A stretch of DNA of 64,000 nucleotides from Bradyrhizobium sp. NFR13 (GCF_900114605.1 NZ_FOTP01000002.1:868001-932000); one strand, 5' to 3'; positions 8,159 to 17,385 are shown, counted from the first letter of the stretch. Numbers and translations are program-made. Notes: generated by a model not told the origin, from the letters alone.

Positions 8159-8929
8159 ATGCGAAATCTCCTGCTCTCAGCCGCCACCGTACTCTTGGCC
8201 GGAACGGCATTAGCCGGCTCCGTCCACTCCGCCGAACTGCCCAAGGGAGCAGTCCACAATATCGTGCTCGTGCACGGCGCTTTCGTGGACCAGACGAGTT
8301 GGCAGCCCGTTGCCGATATTCTGACGAAGAAGGGCTACAGCGTCACGCTCGTGGAAAATCCGCTCACCTCGCTTGCCGCCGATGTTGATGCCACCAAGCA
8401 GGCGCTCGCGAAACAGAACGGCAGGACCGTTCTCGTCGGCCATTCATGGGGTGGGGTGGTGATCACGCAAGCCGGCAACGATCCCAAGGTTTCGGCGCTG
8501 GTCTATGTCTCCGCCTTCGCGCCCGAGGTCGGTGAATCCCTGGCATCACTGGCCAAAGCCGGCCCGCCGACCGAAGGCGGCAATGCGATCCATCCCGACG
8601 CAAAGGGCAACCTGTACATCGACCCCAAGGTGTTTCCGTCGGCGGTCGCGGCTGACCTTCCTCCGGAGATCGCCGCGCACCTGGCTAACTCGCAGCTTCC
8701 ATTGAATCACGTTGCGTTCGAGGCTCCCGTCAGTATAGCGGCGTGGCATGACAAGCCGACGTTCTATGTCATCAGCACGAAGGACAAAGTCCTCGCGCCC
8801 GAGGCTCAGAAATCCTTTGCAGCCAGGATCAAGGCTCAGACGACGGAAGTCGCAGGCAGTCATGCCTCGCTCGTTGTTCATGCCAAGCAGGTCGCTGAGG
8901 TCATCGAAAAGGCAGCGCTCGCGAAGTGA
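8159..8929 (+). CDS. Secreted alpha/beta hydrolase
   Basis: A 256-residue protein with a signal peptide (residues 1-25) and an alpha/beta-hydrolase fold. VLVHGAFVDQTSW gives the oxyanion loop. The nucleophile is S96 in VGHSWGG. The catalytic His is probably the one in VAGSHASLVVHA near the C-terminus, with the Asp in STKDKVL. It belongs to the small salicylate-esterase/pheromone-hydrolase-like group often paired with cupin-AraC regulators. Expected location is the periplasm. The open frame extends upstream, but the Met at 8159 gives a proper signal peptide. The substrate is unknown. Confidence 0.9.
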   Translation: MRNLLLSAATVLLAGTALAGSVHSAELPKGAVHNIVLVHGAFVDQTSWQPVADILTKKGYSVTLVENPLTSLAADVDATKQALAKQNGRTVLVGHSWGGVVITQAGNDPKVSALVYVSAFAPEVGESLASLAKAGPPTEGGNAIHPDAKGNLYIDPKVFPSAVAADLPPEIAAHLANSQLPLNHVAFEAPVSIAAWHDKPTFYVISTKDKVLAPEAQKSFAARIKAQTTEVAGSHASLVVHAKQVAEVIEKAALAK

Positions 8930-9087
8930 CGGTATCGCTCCCGGCGCTCGCGCCGGGAGCGCGCACGTGCGCTGAACCGCGATGGCGCACACCGGTCCGC
9001 CAATGCACAGCCCGCGGCAGCATGAACCCTGGCGCGCTCCGGCGCGAGCAGAGGCACCTTATCCATGAGAGTTGTTACGGAGGACAA

Positions 9088-9582
9088 ATGACAATCGCTA
9101 AAGTCGAAGTGGAGCGTTTCAGCCTCACGAGCTCAAGACCATTCGATGCTGTTGTGGCCGCGCTCAAGTCGGCGGTCGGGCAACCCAACATGACCGAGTT
9201 TTTCAAGGAGACGAGGGCGACAAAATCCTTCCCGGATTTAGAACGCGTTGTACATGGCAGCCTCGGTCGAACGGACCTTATGCTCTTCGCAGAATTTGAC
9301 TTGGGCGACATTCTGCGTCGCGAAACTGGGTCCAAGACGCCTCAGATCATACGGCTTGTGGTTGGCAATCCGCTCATCATGAAGGAAATGGTCAAGCACG
9401 TGCCCGATGCTGGCTCCTATGCTCCAGTCACAGTGCTGATCGATGAGCGGCCCGATGGCGTGCACATCTCTTACGACAAAATGGAGAGTTATCTGCTGCG
9501 TTATGCCAACGCGGAAGCTCTAGCCGTCGCCCGGGATCTGGATGCGAAGGTAACAACTTTACTGCGCGAATGCGCCGGCTGA
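9088..9582 (+). CDS. DUF302 domain protein
   Basis: A 164-residue cytoplasmic protein. It starts at ATG 9088 behind a strong site (ACGGAGGACAA); the longer frame upstream is not supported. VERFSLTSSRPFDAVVAALKSAVG and the later LFAEFDLGDILRRETG fit the DUF302 fold, a small alpha/beta domain of unknown biochemical role often found with redox or stress genes. VLIDERPDGVHISYDKMESYL follows in the core. It sits between the hydrolase and an NTF2-like gene on the same strand, with gaps of about 160 and 110 bp. Confidence 0.7.
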   Translation: MTIAKVEVERFSLTSSRPFDAVVAALKSAVGQPNMTEFFKETRATKSFPDLERVVHGSLGRTDLMLFAEFDLGDILRRETGSKTPQIIRLVVGNPLIMKEMVKHVPDAGSYAPVTVLIDERPDGVHISYDKMESYLLRYANAEALAVARDLDAKVTTLLRECAG

Positions 9583-9695
9583 AACATTCTGATGATGTTT
9601 TCGACGATTGAATGTGAATGTCTCACCATTCGCCAATGCAACTGGCACTCACATGCGCCTCACGAATTGTCGAAATGCGGGAAGGAATATTCTGC

Positions 9696-10223
9696 ATGAC
9701 TAAATTACTTCTTGTCACTCTCCTGGCATCGGCTCTTTCCTCCGGCGCTGTCGCCGCGTCGCCCGCCATCGGTAAAGAGCCGCTCGATTCTGCCACGCTG
9801 AATACGATCAAATCGAAATTCGGCACGCTCATGCAATTGGCCAATAGGCACGATTTCCAGGCTCTGCATGATATGTTCTGGCAATCGCCCTCGACCCTAT
9901 TGGTGGCGAAGAGCGCGATCCAGTCAGAGGGGAATTGGGCCGGCTTTTGGGGCAACGAAGCGGTTGATCGGAAGCTGCAGGATATCGGCACCTCCGGTCC
10001 GGTCGTGCTCGAGCCAGATTACTCGAAGCTGAAGGTCGTCGGCCTGACGCTCGACGTCGCCGAGTCCTATGTGCCGATGAACATCACGGTCTCTTATGCG
10101 GGACAGGATGGAACAGCCAGGCCATTTCTAATGATCATCAACTGGCTTCGCGTCGGAGACGACTGGAAGATCGCTTCAGAAATTATTCTGCGGGTGCCGC
10201 CCCTACCCGCCACGAAACGCTAG
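9696..10223 (+). CDS. Secreted NTF2/SnoaL-like protein
   Basis: A 175-residue protein with a signal peptide ending at VAAS (about residue 21). The mature part looks like an NTF2-like cone fold: LMQLANRHDFQALHDMFW is the first helix pair and PFLMIINWLRVGDDWKIASE the final strands. Such domains serve as small-molecule pockets, isomerases or multimerisation modules. No catalytic residues are recognised. Together with the hydrolase and DUF302 genes it may form one accessory unit under the AraC regulator. Start chosen at MTKLLLVTLL because it gives the signal peptide; GGAAGGAATAT precedes it. Confidence 0.65.
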   Translation: MTKLLLVTLLASALSSGAVAASPAIGKEPLDSATLNTIKSKFGTLMQLANRHDFQALHDMFWQSPSTLLVAKSAIQSEGNWAGFWGNEAVDRKLQDIGTSGPVVLEPDYSKLKVVGLTLDVAESYVPMNITVSYAGQDGTARPFLMIINWLRVGDDWKIASEIILRVPPLPATKR

Positions 10224-10265
10224 GCGCCAAGCCTCAACTGTTTGGCACGAAGCCAATAGGTCGAC

Positions 10266-10314
10266 GTGATGTCACACACCACGCGACTGACGCCCTTCAC
10301 CTCGTTGATGATGC
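10266..10314 (-). pseudogene. Detached fragment of the guaA 3' region (direct repeat of 18210-18258)
   Basis: This 49-nt stretch matches the intact guaA at 18210-18258 in 46 positions, in the same orientation. Read on the minus strand it encodes [16 protein letters not shown]; the intact gene has N and Y at the two changed residues, and the third difference is silent. The match begins sharply beside a perfect palindrome (ccccgcgcgggg, 10314-10325). It ends 34 nt before the position of the guaA stop codon. It is too short to be functional and looks like a remnant of integration or recombination at guaA. Confidence 0.85.
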
Positions 10315-10354
10315 CCCGCGCGGGGTGCCCGCTCGTGTACCAGCCCCGCGGCGC

Positions 10355-10384
10355 GGCAGGTGTTACCTGCCAACGCCGTTTTTT
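10355..10384 (+). terminator. Weak hairpin with T-run downstream of the NTF2-like gene
   Basis: A perfect 7-bp stem (ggcaggt/acctgcc, 3-nt loop, 10355-10371) is followed after seven bases by six T residues. It could end plus-strand transcription from the NTF2-like gene 130 bp upstream. The spacer between stem and T-run is longer than usual. Confidence 0.35.
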
Positions 10385-10405
10385 GAACAGCTTTCGCTGC
10401 CCGCC

Positions 10406-13198
10406 TTAGTAGTGGACGGACGCCCCCATCGCACCGACCTTCGGCGGTGCGAACTTGGTCAGATCGATACCTTCGACCGCGGCCTTGTACTCTTCCGCGC
10501 TCGGCGTACGGCCAAGGATCGCTGACAGCACCACGACCGGGGTCGAGGCCAGGAGCGATTCACCCTTCTTCTCGGCGGTATCTTCCACGACGCGGCCCTG
10601 GAACAGACGGGTCGAGGTCGCGAGAACCGTATCGCCCTTCTCCGCCTTTTCTTGGTTGCCCATGCACAGGTTGCAGCCCGGACGTTCGAGATAGAGGATG
10701 TTCTCGTAGGCGGTGCGGTTCGCGGTCTTCGGTTTCACATCGTCGAATTCGAAGCCCGAATACTTCTGCAGGATTTCCCAATCCCCTTCGGCCTTCAGCT
10801 CGTCGATGATGTTGTAGGTCGGCGCAGCAACGACCAGCGGCGCGTTGAAAGCGACCTTGCCCTCGGACTTCTCGATGTTCTTGAGCATCTGGGCAACGAT
10901 CTTCATGTCGCCCTTATGCACCATGCACGAGCCGACGAAGCCGAGATCGACCTTCTTGGTGCCGCCGTAATACGAGATCGGACGGATCGTGTCGTGGGTG
11001 TAGCGGCGCGACACGTCGGCATTGTTGACGTCGGGATCGGCGATCATCGGCTCGTCGATGATGTCGAGATCGACGACGACTTCGGCGAAGTACTTTGCAT
11101 TCGCATCCGGCGTCAGCGCGGGCTTCTCGCCCGAGCGGATCTCGGCGATGCGCGCATCCGCCTTGGCGATCAGGCCCTTCAGGGTCTGGGCCGGATTGTC
11201 CATGCCCTTGTCGATCATGATCTGGATGCGCGACTTGGCGATCTCCAGCGACTCGATCAGCGTTTCGTCCTGCGAGATGCAGATCGACGCCTTGGCCTTC
11301 ATCTCGGCCGTCCAGTCGGTGAAGGTGAAGGCCTGGTCGGCGAGCAGCGTGCCGATATGAACTTCGATGATGCGGCCCTGGAAGACGTTGTCGCCGCACT
11401 GCTGCAGCATCTGCGCCTGGGTCGCATGCACGACGTCGCGGAAGTCCATATAGGGCTTCATCGTGCCCTTGAAGGTCACCTTGACCGATTGCGGGATCGG
11501 CATGGTCGCCTCGCCGGTCGCCAGCGCCAGCGCCACGGTGCCGGAGTCGGCGCCGAACGCGACGCCCTTGGACATGCGGGTGTGGCTGTCGCCGCCGATG
11601 ATGATCGCCCAGTCATCCACGGTGATGTCGTTCAGCACCTTGTGGATCACGTCGGTCATCGAGTGATAGACGCCCTTCGGATCGCGCGCGGTGATCACGC
11701 CAAAGTTGTTCATGAAGGACATGAGCTTCGGGATGTTGACCTGGGCCTTCTTGTCCCAGACGGACGCGGTGTGGCAACCCGATTGATAGGCGCCGTCCAC
11801 GAGCGGCGAGATGACGGTGGCCGCCATCGCTTCCAGCTCCTGCGCGGTCATCAGGCCGGTGGTGTCCTGCGAACCAACGATGTTGACCTTCACGCGAACG
11901 TCCGAGCCGGCATGCAGCACCTTGCCCGGCGTCACGCCGACGGCATTGCGGTTGAAAATCTTCTCGACCGCGGTCAGGCCCTGGCCCTCGACGGTGATTT
12001 CCTTGTTCGGCGCGAAGACAGGAGTCGGTTCGACACCCAGCGTCTCGGCGGCAAAGGTCTGCAGCTTCTTGCCGAAGACGATGGCGTAAGAGCTGCCCGC
12101 CTTCATGAACTCCATCTTCTGCGGCGTGAACGCAGCGGCGACATCGACCAGCTCGTTGCCGGCTTCGTCACGCAGCTTCTTGGCCTTGGCGTCGAGCTTC
12201 AGCACGGTGCCGGTCGCGACCGAGTATTTCTGCTCGAGGATCGGGTTGCCTTCGTTGTTGAGCAGCGGCTTGCCGTCTTCACCGAGTTTCTTCACCCAGT
12301 TCTTCAGGTTGACGCCGATGCCGCCGGTCACGTCCACGGTGGTCGCGAAGATCGGCGAGATGCCGTTGGTGCCGGCGACGACCGGTGCGAAATTGACGAA
12401 GGGCACATAGGGGCTGGCCTGCTTGCCGGTCCACAGCGCCACATTGTTGACGCCGGACATGCGCGACGAGCCGACGCCCATCGTGCCCTTCTCGGCGATC
12501 ATCATCACGCGCTTGTCGGGGTGCTGCGCCTGCAGCGCCTGGATTTCCTTCTGTGCTTCCGGCGTGATCATGCACTGGCCGTGCAGCTCGCGGTCCGAAC
12601 GCGAATGCGCCTGGTTGCCCGGCGACAAGAGGTCGGTCGAGATATCCCCTTCGGCGGCGATATAGGTGACGACCTTGATCTCGTCCTCGACGTCCGGGAG
12701 CTTGGTGAAGAACTCGGCCTTGGCGTAGCTCTCGAGCACGTCCTTGGCGACGGCGTTGCCGGCCTTGCAGGCATCGCGCAGCCGGAACATGTCTGCGTCG
12801 TAGAGGAAGACCTGGGTCTTCAGCACTTCGCCAGCCTGCCTGGCCAGCGTGGCGTCAGCGCCCAGCGCGACGTCGAGCAGCACGCCGATCGAGGGTCCGC
12901 CCTTCATGTGCGACAGCAGTTCCAGCGCGAAACTGGGTGTGATTTCCGGGACGATCGCCTCGCCGAGGATGATTTCCTTGAGGAAGGCGGCCTTGACGCC
13001 CGCGGCGCTCGTGGTGCCCGGCAGGGTGTTGTAGATGAAGAATTTCAGGGCATCGGCGCGGTAGGCGCTGCCGTTGTCCTTGATCAGGGCGATGATTTCG
13101 CCTGTGAGCGCGCCGTCATCGATCGGTTTGGGAGCGAGGTTTTGAGCTTTTCTGCTTTCGATCTCAGCGAGGTAATCTGAATAGAGGCTCATCATCAT
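10406..13198 (-). CDS. acnB: Bifunctional aconitate hydratase 2 / 2-methylisocitrate dehydratase
   Basis: A 930-residue AcnB, longer than the 865-residue E. coli enzyme. The N-terminal HEAT-like helical domain (residues 1-160, FALELLSHMKGGPSIGVLLDVAL) is diagnostic of AcnB rather than AcnA. Candidate iron-sulfur cysteines are in YQSGCHTAS and in the C-terminal GCNLCMGNQ. It interconverts citrate and isocitrate in the TCA cycle and can hydrate 2-methyl-cis-aconitate. Three ATG codons stand in tandem at the start, so the start may shift by one or two residues. It lies inside the interval bounded by the two guaA copies, odd for a core enzyme; a second aconitase elsewhere would explain that. Confidence 0.95.
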   Translation of the reverse strand: MMMSLYSDYLAEIESRKAQNLAPKPIDDGALTGEIIALIKDNGSAYRADALKFFIYNTLPGTTSAAGVKAAFLKEIILGEAIVPEITPSFALELLSHMKGGPSIGVLLDVALGADATLARQAGEVLKTQVFLYDADMFRLRDACKAGNAVAKDVLESYAKAEFFTKLPDVEDEIKVVTYIAAEGDISTDLLSPGNQAHSRSDRELHGQCMITPEAQKEIQALQAQHPDKRVMMIAEKGTMGVGSSRMSGVNNVALWTGKQASPYVPFVNFAPVVAGTNGISPIFATTVDVTGGIGVNLKNWVKKLGEDGKPLLNNEGNPILEQKYSVATGTVLKLDAKAKKLRDEAGNELVDVAAAFTPQKMEFMKAGSSYAIVFGKKLQTFAAETLGVEPTPVFAPNKEITVEGQGLTAVEKIFNRNAVGVTPGKVLHAGSDVRVKVNIVGSQDTTGLMTAQELEAMAATVISPLVDGAYQSGCHTASVWDKKAQVNIPKLMSFMNNFGVITARDPKGVYHSMTDVIHKVLNDITVDDWAIIIGGDSHTRMSKGVAFGADSGTVALALATGEATMPIPQSVKVTFKGTMKPYMDFRDVVHATQAQMLQQCGDNVFQGRIIEVHIGTLLADQAFTFTDWTAEMKAKASICISQDETLIESLEIAKSRIQIMIDKGMDNPAQTLKGLIAKADARIAEIRSGEKPALTPDANAKYFAEVVVDLDIIDEPMIADPDVNNADVSRRYTHDTIRPISYYGGTKKVDLGFVGSCMVHKGDMKIVAQMLKNIEKSEGKVAFNAPLVVAAPTYNIIDELKAEGDWEILQKYSGFEFDDVKPKTANRTAYENILYLERPGCNLCMGNQEKAEKGDTVLATSTRLFQGRVVEDTAEKKGESLLASTPVVVLSAILGRTPSAEEYKAAVEGIDLTKFAPPKVGAMGASVHY

Positions 13199-13503
13199 CC
13201 CAACGTCATGAGGTGGTTGACGCTGAAACGCAGCGCCACCAACCGTTATTGTTAAAACCGGTCTAAAGGCGAATTCGGCTTCGAGTACGTCAATCGGGGC
13301 CGACTGACAAGATACTGCATTGCGGTAAAAATAGCCCTTTAAATTCAGCGTTCAACGGTCAAAACATGACGGCAGGCATGCTTGCCGGGCTGAAATGATG
13401 GTTCTCACCCGACCTGCCGCAAAGAAACGCTCCGAAGACGCGTCCGAAACGTCGGTCTGACCCGCCGCCGTCAGCCAATTGGTGGCCGGCGACCCGCCGC
13501 ACA
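13199..13503. other. Intergenic region between acnB and the LysR gene
   Basis: These 305 bp hold the acnB promoter region. An imperfect inverted repeat (ggtggttg at 13212-13219 and caccaacc at 13235-13242) lies just upstream of acnB and could be an operator. The LysR gene ends at 13504 on the same strand. I see no gene or RNA here; the frames crossing it lack start signals and resemble no protein. Confidence 0.5.
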
Positions 13504-14400
13504 TCAGTCGCGCGATATGGACAGCCCTGCGAGAAGCGGCGCATACGCGGCGAGCCTGCGGGATATGAACTCCGTGAAGAGCCGCACCCGCTTTGTCTTG
13601 CGTGTCTCCCCCTGCGTGAGAAGCCAGAGCGTCCCATGCATGGGCAGGTCGGTGCCCGGCACCCTCACCAGTAGAGGGTCGGCATCTCCAACGAAGCACG
13701 GCAGCTTCGTCATCCCGATCCCTTGCTGCGCCGCTACGATCTGCGCCTCGGCGTCCGGGGTCCTGAACGGAACTCCCGTGGTGTGAACCTCTCCCTCGCG
13801 CGCCCAGCCCGGGAGGCCATGATTGTTGATGACGATCCACCGGATGGGATCAGGCGCGCCCGCACGCCACGCGGCGAGTCGATCGCGAGACATGTAGACG
13901 GCGCTGAACAGCTCCGGTCCCCTCAGGCCGTGAAGATTGAGCGGCAGGGTCTTGCGGTCGGCGACAATGCGGATCGCGACGTCTGCCTCACGGTTAGTCA
14001 GATTCGCCACCTCGCCACTCGACAAGATTTCCATCTCGATGTCCGGATACATACGCGAGAAGTCTGCGAGATCCGGCATGAGCAGGTGTGTGGCGAGGAA
14101 CGGTGGAAGCGTCACCCGCAAAAGCCCGCGCGCGCCCTGGTCGCGACCGAAGACGCGTGTCTCCAACTGGTGCGACGACGCTTCCATCTGATCCGCGAGC
14201 TCGAGGACCTCCTCGCCCGCAGCCGTCAGGCGGTAGCCCGAAGGCAGCTTCTCGAACATCTGCGCTCCGAGCCGTTCCTCCAGTTGGGCGATGCGTCGCA
14301 GCACGGTGGAGTGATTCACGCCGAGGCGCCCGGCGGCGGCCCGAACTGAACCTCCGCGCGCGACGGCAAGAAAGTATCGAACGTCATCCCAGTCGATCAT
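13504..14400 (-). CDS. LysR family transcriptional regulator
   Basis: A 298-residue LysR protein starting at MIDWDDVRYFL, 7 nt after AGGAA. The DNA-binding part spans residues 1-60 (GSVRAAAGRLGVNHSTVLRRI), and the effector domain begins near residue 90 (GLLRVTLPPFLATHLLMP). The N-terminus is typical of the GcvA/DsdC-like branch that starts WDDVRYFLAVA. It is divergent from the SDR/NAD-binding gene pair across 289 bp and is their likely regulator. The open frame upstream of the chosen start has no family similarity. Confidence 0.9.
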   Translation of the reverse strand: MIDWDDVRYFLAVARGGSVRAAAGRLGVNHSTVLRRIAQLEERLGAQMFEKLPSGYRLTAAGEEVLELADQMEASSHQLETRVFGRDQGARGLLRVTLPPFLATHLLMPDLADFSRMYPDIEMEILSSGEVANLTNREADVAIRIVADRKTLPLNLHGLRGPELFSAVYMSRDRLAAWRAGAPDPIRWIVINNHGLPGWAREGEVHTTGVPFRTPDAEAQIVAAQQGIGMTKLPCFVGDADPLLVRVPGTDLPMHGTLWLLTQGETRKTKRVRLFTEFISRRLAAYAPLLAGLSISRD

Positions 14401-14689
14401 GGTGCATTCCTGCGCCACGCGGGACGCCTTTCCAAGGCCAGTGTCTACATTACCGAACGGCATCCGGCACTGGGATAGCAAGAGCGGGCGTTATCGCACA
14501 TGCCGACGCGTGCAGCCCCGTCCGAACGGCGACGTTGATCGTCGCACCTGGCGTCGGCCGTCCAACTGGATCGATTTCGCACCACCGATGTGCGCGCTTC
14601 CGCACTGAACGCCCGACGCCGGCAGACCCATGTCCACGGTCTCGGGGGTCTTCCCCGAACGACCAAGCACGGAGTCTGAAGGAAAAGTC

Positions 14690-15424
14690 ATGGGAAAGCT
14701 TGAAGGTAAGGTTGCAGTTATCACGGGTGGATCGAGCGGCATGGCGCTGGCGAGCGCCAGGCGGTTCGTTGAAGAAGGCGCTTACGTCTTCATCACGGGC
14801 CGAAGGCAGGAGGCGCTCGATGAGGCCGTCAGGCTGATTGGCCGGAACGTGACCGGCGTGCGCGGCGACGCGGCCAATCTCGACGACCTCGACCGCCTGT
14901 TCGACACGGTCAAGCGGGAAAAGGGAGAGATCGACATCCTGTATGCGAGCGCCGGCACGGGCGAAGCCTTGCCACTGGGCGAGATTACCGAGCAGCATTT
15001 CGATGCGACCTTCGGCCTGAATGCGCGCGGCACGCTATTCACGGTGCAAAAGGCGCTGCCGCTGTTCAATGATGGCGGATCGATCTTCATGACCGGATCG
15101 GTTGCGTCGTTGAAAGGCTTTCCTGGTTACAGCGTGTATGCCGCGAGCAAGGCGACGCTGCACGCATTCGCACGCGGGTGGCTCAACGAGCTGAAGGGCA
15201 GAAATATCCGGGTGAACGTGCTGCACCCCGGGCCGATCGCCACACCGATGCAGGACCAGGTCCTCACCGAGGAGGCGAAGCAGATGTTCGAATCCCTGAT
15301 CCCGCGGGGAAAGATGGGGCGTCCCGAGGAAATCGCGGCGGTCGCGCTGTTTCTTGCTTCAGACGATTCGAGCTTCGTGAATGGGCTGGAGCTGTCTGTC
15401 GACGGCGGCTTCTCGGCGATCTGA
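14690..15424 (+). CDS. Short-chain dehydrogenase/reductase
   Basis: A 244-residue classical SDR. The cofactor motif is TGGSSGMA (residues 12-19), with M where most have I. The NAG-like motif is changed to YASAGTG, and the catalytic pair is Y150/K154 (YAASK) with the serine in MTGSVAS. FITGRRQEALDEA suggests NADP preference through the arginines. Start at ATG 14690 behind GAAGGAAAAG. The NAD(P)-binding gene follows after 16 bp, so the two form an operon probably controlled by the divergent LysR gene. The substrate is unknown. Confidence 0.92.
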   Translation: MGKLEGKVAVITGGSSGMALASARRFVEEGAYVFITGRRQEALDEAVRLIGRNVTGVRGDAANLDDLDRLFDTVKREKGEIDILYASAGTGEALPLGEITEQHFDATFGLNARGTLFTVQKALPLFNDGGSIFMTGSVASLKGFPGYSVYAASKATLHAFARGWLNELKGRNIRVNVLHPGPIATPMQDQVLTEEAKQMFESLIPRGKMGRPEEIAAVALFLASDDSSFVNGLELSVDGGFSAI

Positions 15425-15440
15425 AAATCGGAGAAGCATC

Positions 15441-16040
15441 ATGAGCTACGCGATTATAGGATTCGGCAAGATAGGCCAGGCCCTCGCCCACGCCTTCGCC
15501 CGTAAGAACATCGAGGTGACCGTCGCGAGCCGCCGGCCGCCCGAGGCGTTGGCGACACAGGCTCGGGCGATTGGACCCACGGTGGTCGCCAAGTCGCTGC
15601 GGGATGCACTCGAGGCCGACACGATCATCCTGGCGGTCCCGTTCGGCGAGCATCGCGAGGTTGCGAAGGCCCTGCCGAACTGGAAAGGCAAGACGGTCAT
15701 CGACGCGATGAACGCGTTTCCAGTCCCTGAAGAGCTGGACGGTCTGCCGTCCTCCGCCTTCGTTGCGAAGTCGTTCACCGGCGCCAGGCTCGTCAAAGGC
15801 TTCAATCACCTGATTGCAGCCACACTGGCGACCGATCCGGTCGTCACAGGCGGCCACCGGGTCGTCTTTCTGTCTGGTGACGACGAGGATGCGATCGCTC
15901 CCGTGGCGGATTTGGCCAAACAACTCGGCTTCGCCCCCGTCAAGCTCGGAAAGCTCAACGAGGGTGGCGCGCTGGTGCACGCACGCGGCCGCAGCTGGGG
16001 CCAGCTCATCTTCCAGGATTTGTTCAAGAAGGAGCAGTGA
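15441..16040 (+). CDS. NADPH-dependent F420 reductase-like oxidoreductase
   Basis: A 199-residue Rossmann protein. GFGKIGQALAHAFA (residues 7-20) binds the dinucleotide, and VASRRPPE suggests NADP. ILAVPFGEHREVAKAL and TVIDAMNAF match the F420-dependent NADP oxidoreductase family, which in Proteobacteria is often used without F420. It lies 16 bp after the SDR gene behind GGAGAAGC and is surely co-transcribed. The short distance and shared cofactor type suggest one redox pathway; the substrate is not readable. Confidence 0.85.
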   Translation: MSYAIIGFGKIGQALAHAFARKNIEVTVASRRPPEALATQARAIGPTVVAKSLRDALEADTIILAVPFGEHREVAKALPNWKGKTVIDAMNAFPVPEELDGLPSSAFVAKSFTGARLVKGFNHLIAATLATDPVVTGGHRVVFLSGDDEDAIAPVADLAKQLGFAPVKLGKLNEGGALVHARGRSWGQLIFQDLFKKEQ

Positions 16041-16187
16041 TCGATCTACGACCGTGTGATCGACGCCGAGAATTGGTCGCGCGCGCTCACTTCGAGCAGC
16101 GCGCGACCGAATATTTGAAGGCCACAAAGTTGCGAAGATCGGGAGTGCCGCCGCCGCAAGATATGATCCTGGCTGATCCGATGGTAG

Positions 16188-17357
16188 CTAAAGGTCAAGC
16201 TCGCCGTCGCGGAGTTTTCGGTCACGTTCCGAAATTTCGGCATCGTCGGCTGGGAATATCGTTGCCATGCCATCATTGGCTGCCCTTATCTGAACCTCAT
16301 CGACAAAGGCCTGCAGTTTGTCGTGATAGTCTTGAAAGGCGGCGGTGTAATCGGCGCCGTACCGTTCCAATGCTTCAGCAAGCCGTCCCGCCCCGATGAT
16401 CGCCATCGAGCCGCCCATGCCTGCCACCGGTGATACGCAGTAGCCTGCGTCACCCACGAGAGCGACCCGCCCTTTCGACCAAAACGGCATCCGAATCTGG
16501 TTGATCCTGTCAAAGTAAAAATCGTCGGCGGCGTCTACATGCGTCAGGGCGGCCGGCACCTTCCAGCCTAGCCCATCGAAATGGTCATGGATCATCGCTC
16601 GCTGCTGCGCGCGATCGAGATAGTCGTATTCGATTTCGCCCTCGGTGCGAAACGCGAGGCCAATGTCGGTTCGATCGTCGTAGCCGTTCAGCATTGCCGT
16701 TCGGCGTGGCACGCTGAACACCTGCGATACGTTGGACGGCAATATGCCCGTCACCGGCACGACCTTCAGATAGACATAACCTCCCATGAAGTAAGTGAAA
16801 TTCTTCTCGGCGCCGAACACCAACTTCCTCGTGTTGGAGCGATTGCCGTCGCAGCCAAACACCAGGGCATAGGTGCGCCGCGTCCCGTCATCCAACGTGA
16901 CCGTGACGCCTTCAGGACCATCATCGAGCTGTTTGATCGACCTGCCGAACAGCAACTCGACCGATCCATCGATCCCCGCGAAGAGGATTTCCAGCAGATC
17001 ATCACGGTGTATCTCAAACCGGGTGCGCGGCGGCGCATCCAAGCCGGTTTCGAGACCAAAGCCGCCAAGCGTGTGATCCTGAGCGTCCTTGAACTCAAAC
17101 GCACGCGGGGGCAGCGCCTTGGCTCGAACAGCATCGAACATGCCCATGCGTTCGAGAATGCCGACGGTCTCGCCCTCGATGTCGACCGGCGTCCCGCCTT
17201 TGCGAAGCCCGCTTGCAACCTCGACCACCGTGACCCGGTAGCCCAGTCGGTTGAGCCAATAAGCCGTCGCCAAGCCCGCGAAGCTTGCGCCACTGACCAG
17301 CACAGGGGCCTCGGAAGGCGTGTGAGGATTCTGGACGGAAACAGGTTCGTCGACCAT
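16188..17357 (-). CDS. FAD-dependent monooxygenase (PHBH-like)
   Basis: A 389-residue class A flavoprotein hydroxylase. The Rossmann motif is GASFAGLATAYWLNRLGYRV (around residue 25), the middle motif is FGCDGNRSNTR, and the C-terminal FAD motif is ALVGDAGYCVSPVAGMGG. Such enzymes hydroxylate aromatic or antibiotic substrates with NAD(P)H and O2. The start at MVDEPVSV is supported by GGAG 6 nt upstream; another ATG lies 12 nt earlier without a site. It is divergent from a TetR gene across 77 bp with strong palindromes. This layout resembles TetX/RdmE-type monooxygenase loci. Confidence 0.92.
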   Translation of the reverse strand: MVDEPVSVQNPHTPSEAPVLVSGASFAGLATAYWLNRLGYRVTVVEVASGLRKGGTPVDIEGETVGILERMGMFDAVRAKALPPRAFEFKDAQDHTLGGFGLETGLDAPPRTRFEIHRDDLLEILFAGIDGSVELLFGRSIKQLDDGPEGVTVTLDDGTRRTYALVFGCDGNRSNTRKLVFGAEKNFTYFMGGYVYLKVVPVTGILPSNVSQVFSVPRRTAMLNGYDDRTDIGLAFRTEGEIEYDYLDRAQQRAMIHDHFDGLGWKVPAALTHVDAADDFYFDRINQIRMPFWSKGRVALVGDAGYCVSPVAGMGGSMAIIGAGRLAEALERYGADYTAAFQDYHDKLQAFVDEVQIRAANDGMATIFPADDAEISERDRKLRDGELDL

Positions 17358-17385
17358 AGAAGACTCCATGGGAGATGGATATTTA

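Noticed and set aside
10652-13180. 842-codon open frame opposite acnB
   Set aside because: It is antisense to a clear acnB gene, rich in D/H/R/V as expected for a shadow frame in GC-rich DNA, and matches no protein family.
13212-13242. Inverted repeat upstream of acnB as a defined operator
   Set aside because: The arms match only partly and no adjacent regulator is known to use such a site; it is kept only as a note to the intergenic region.
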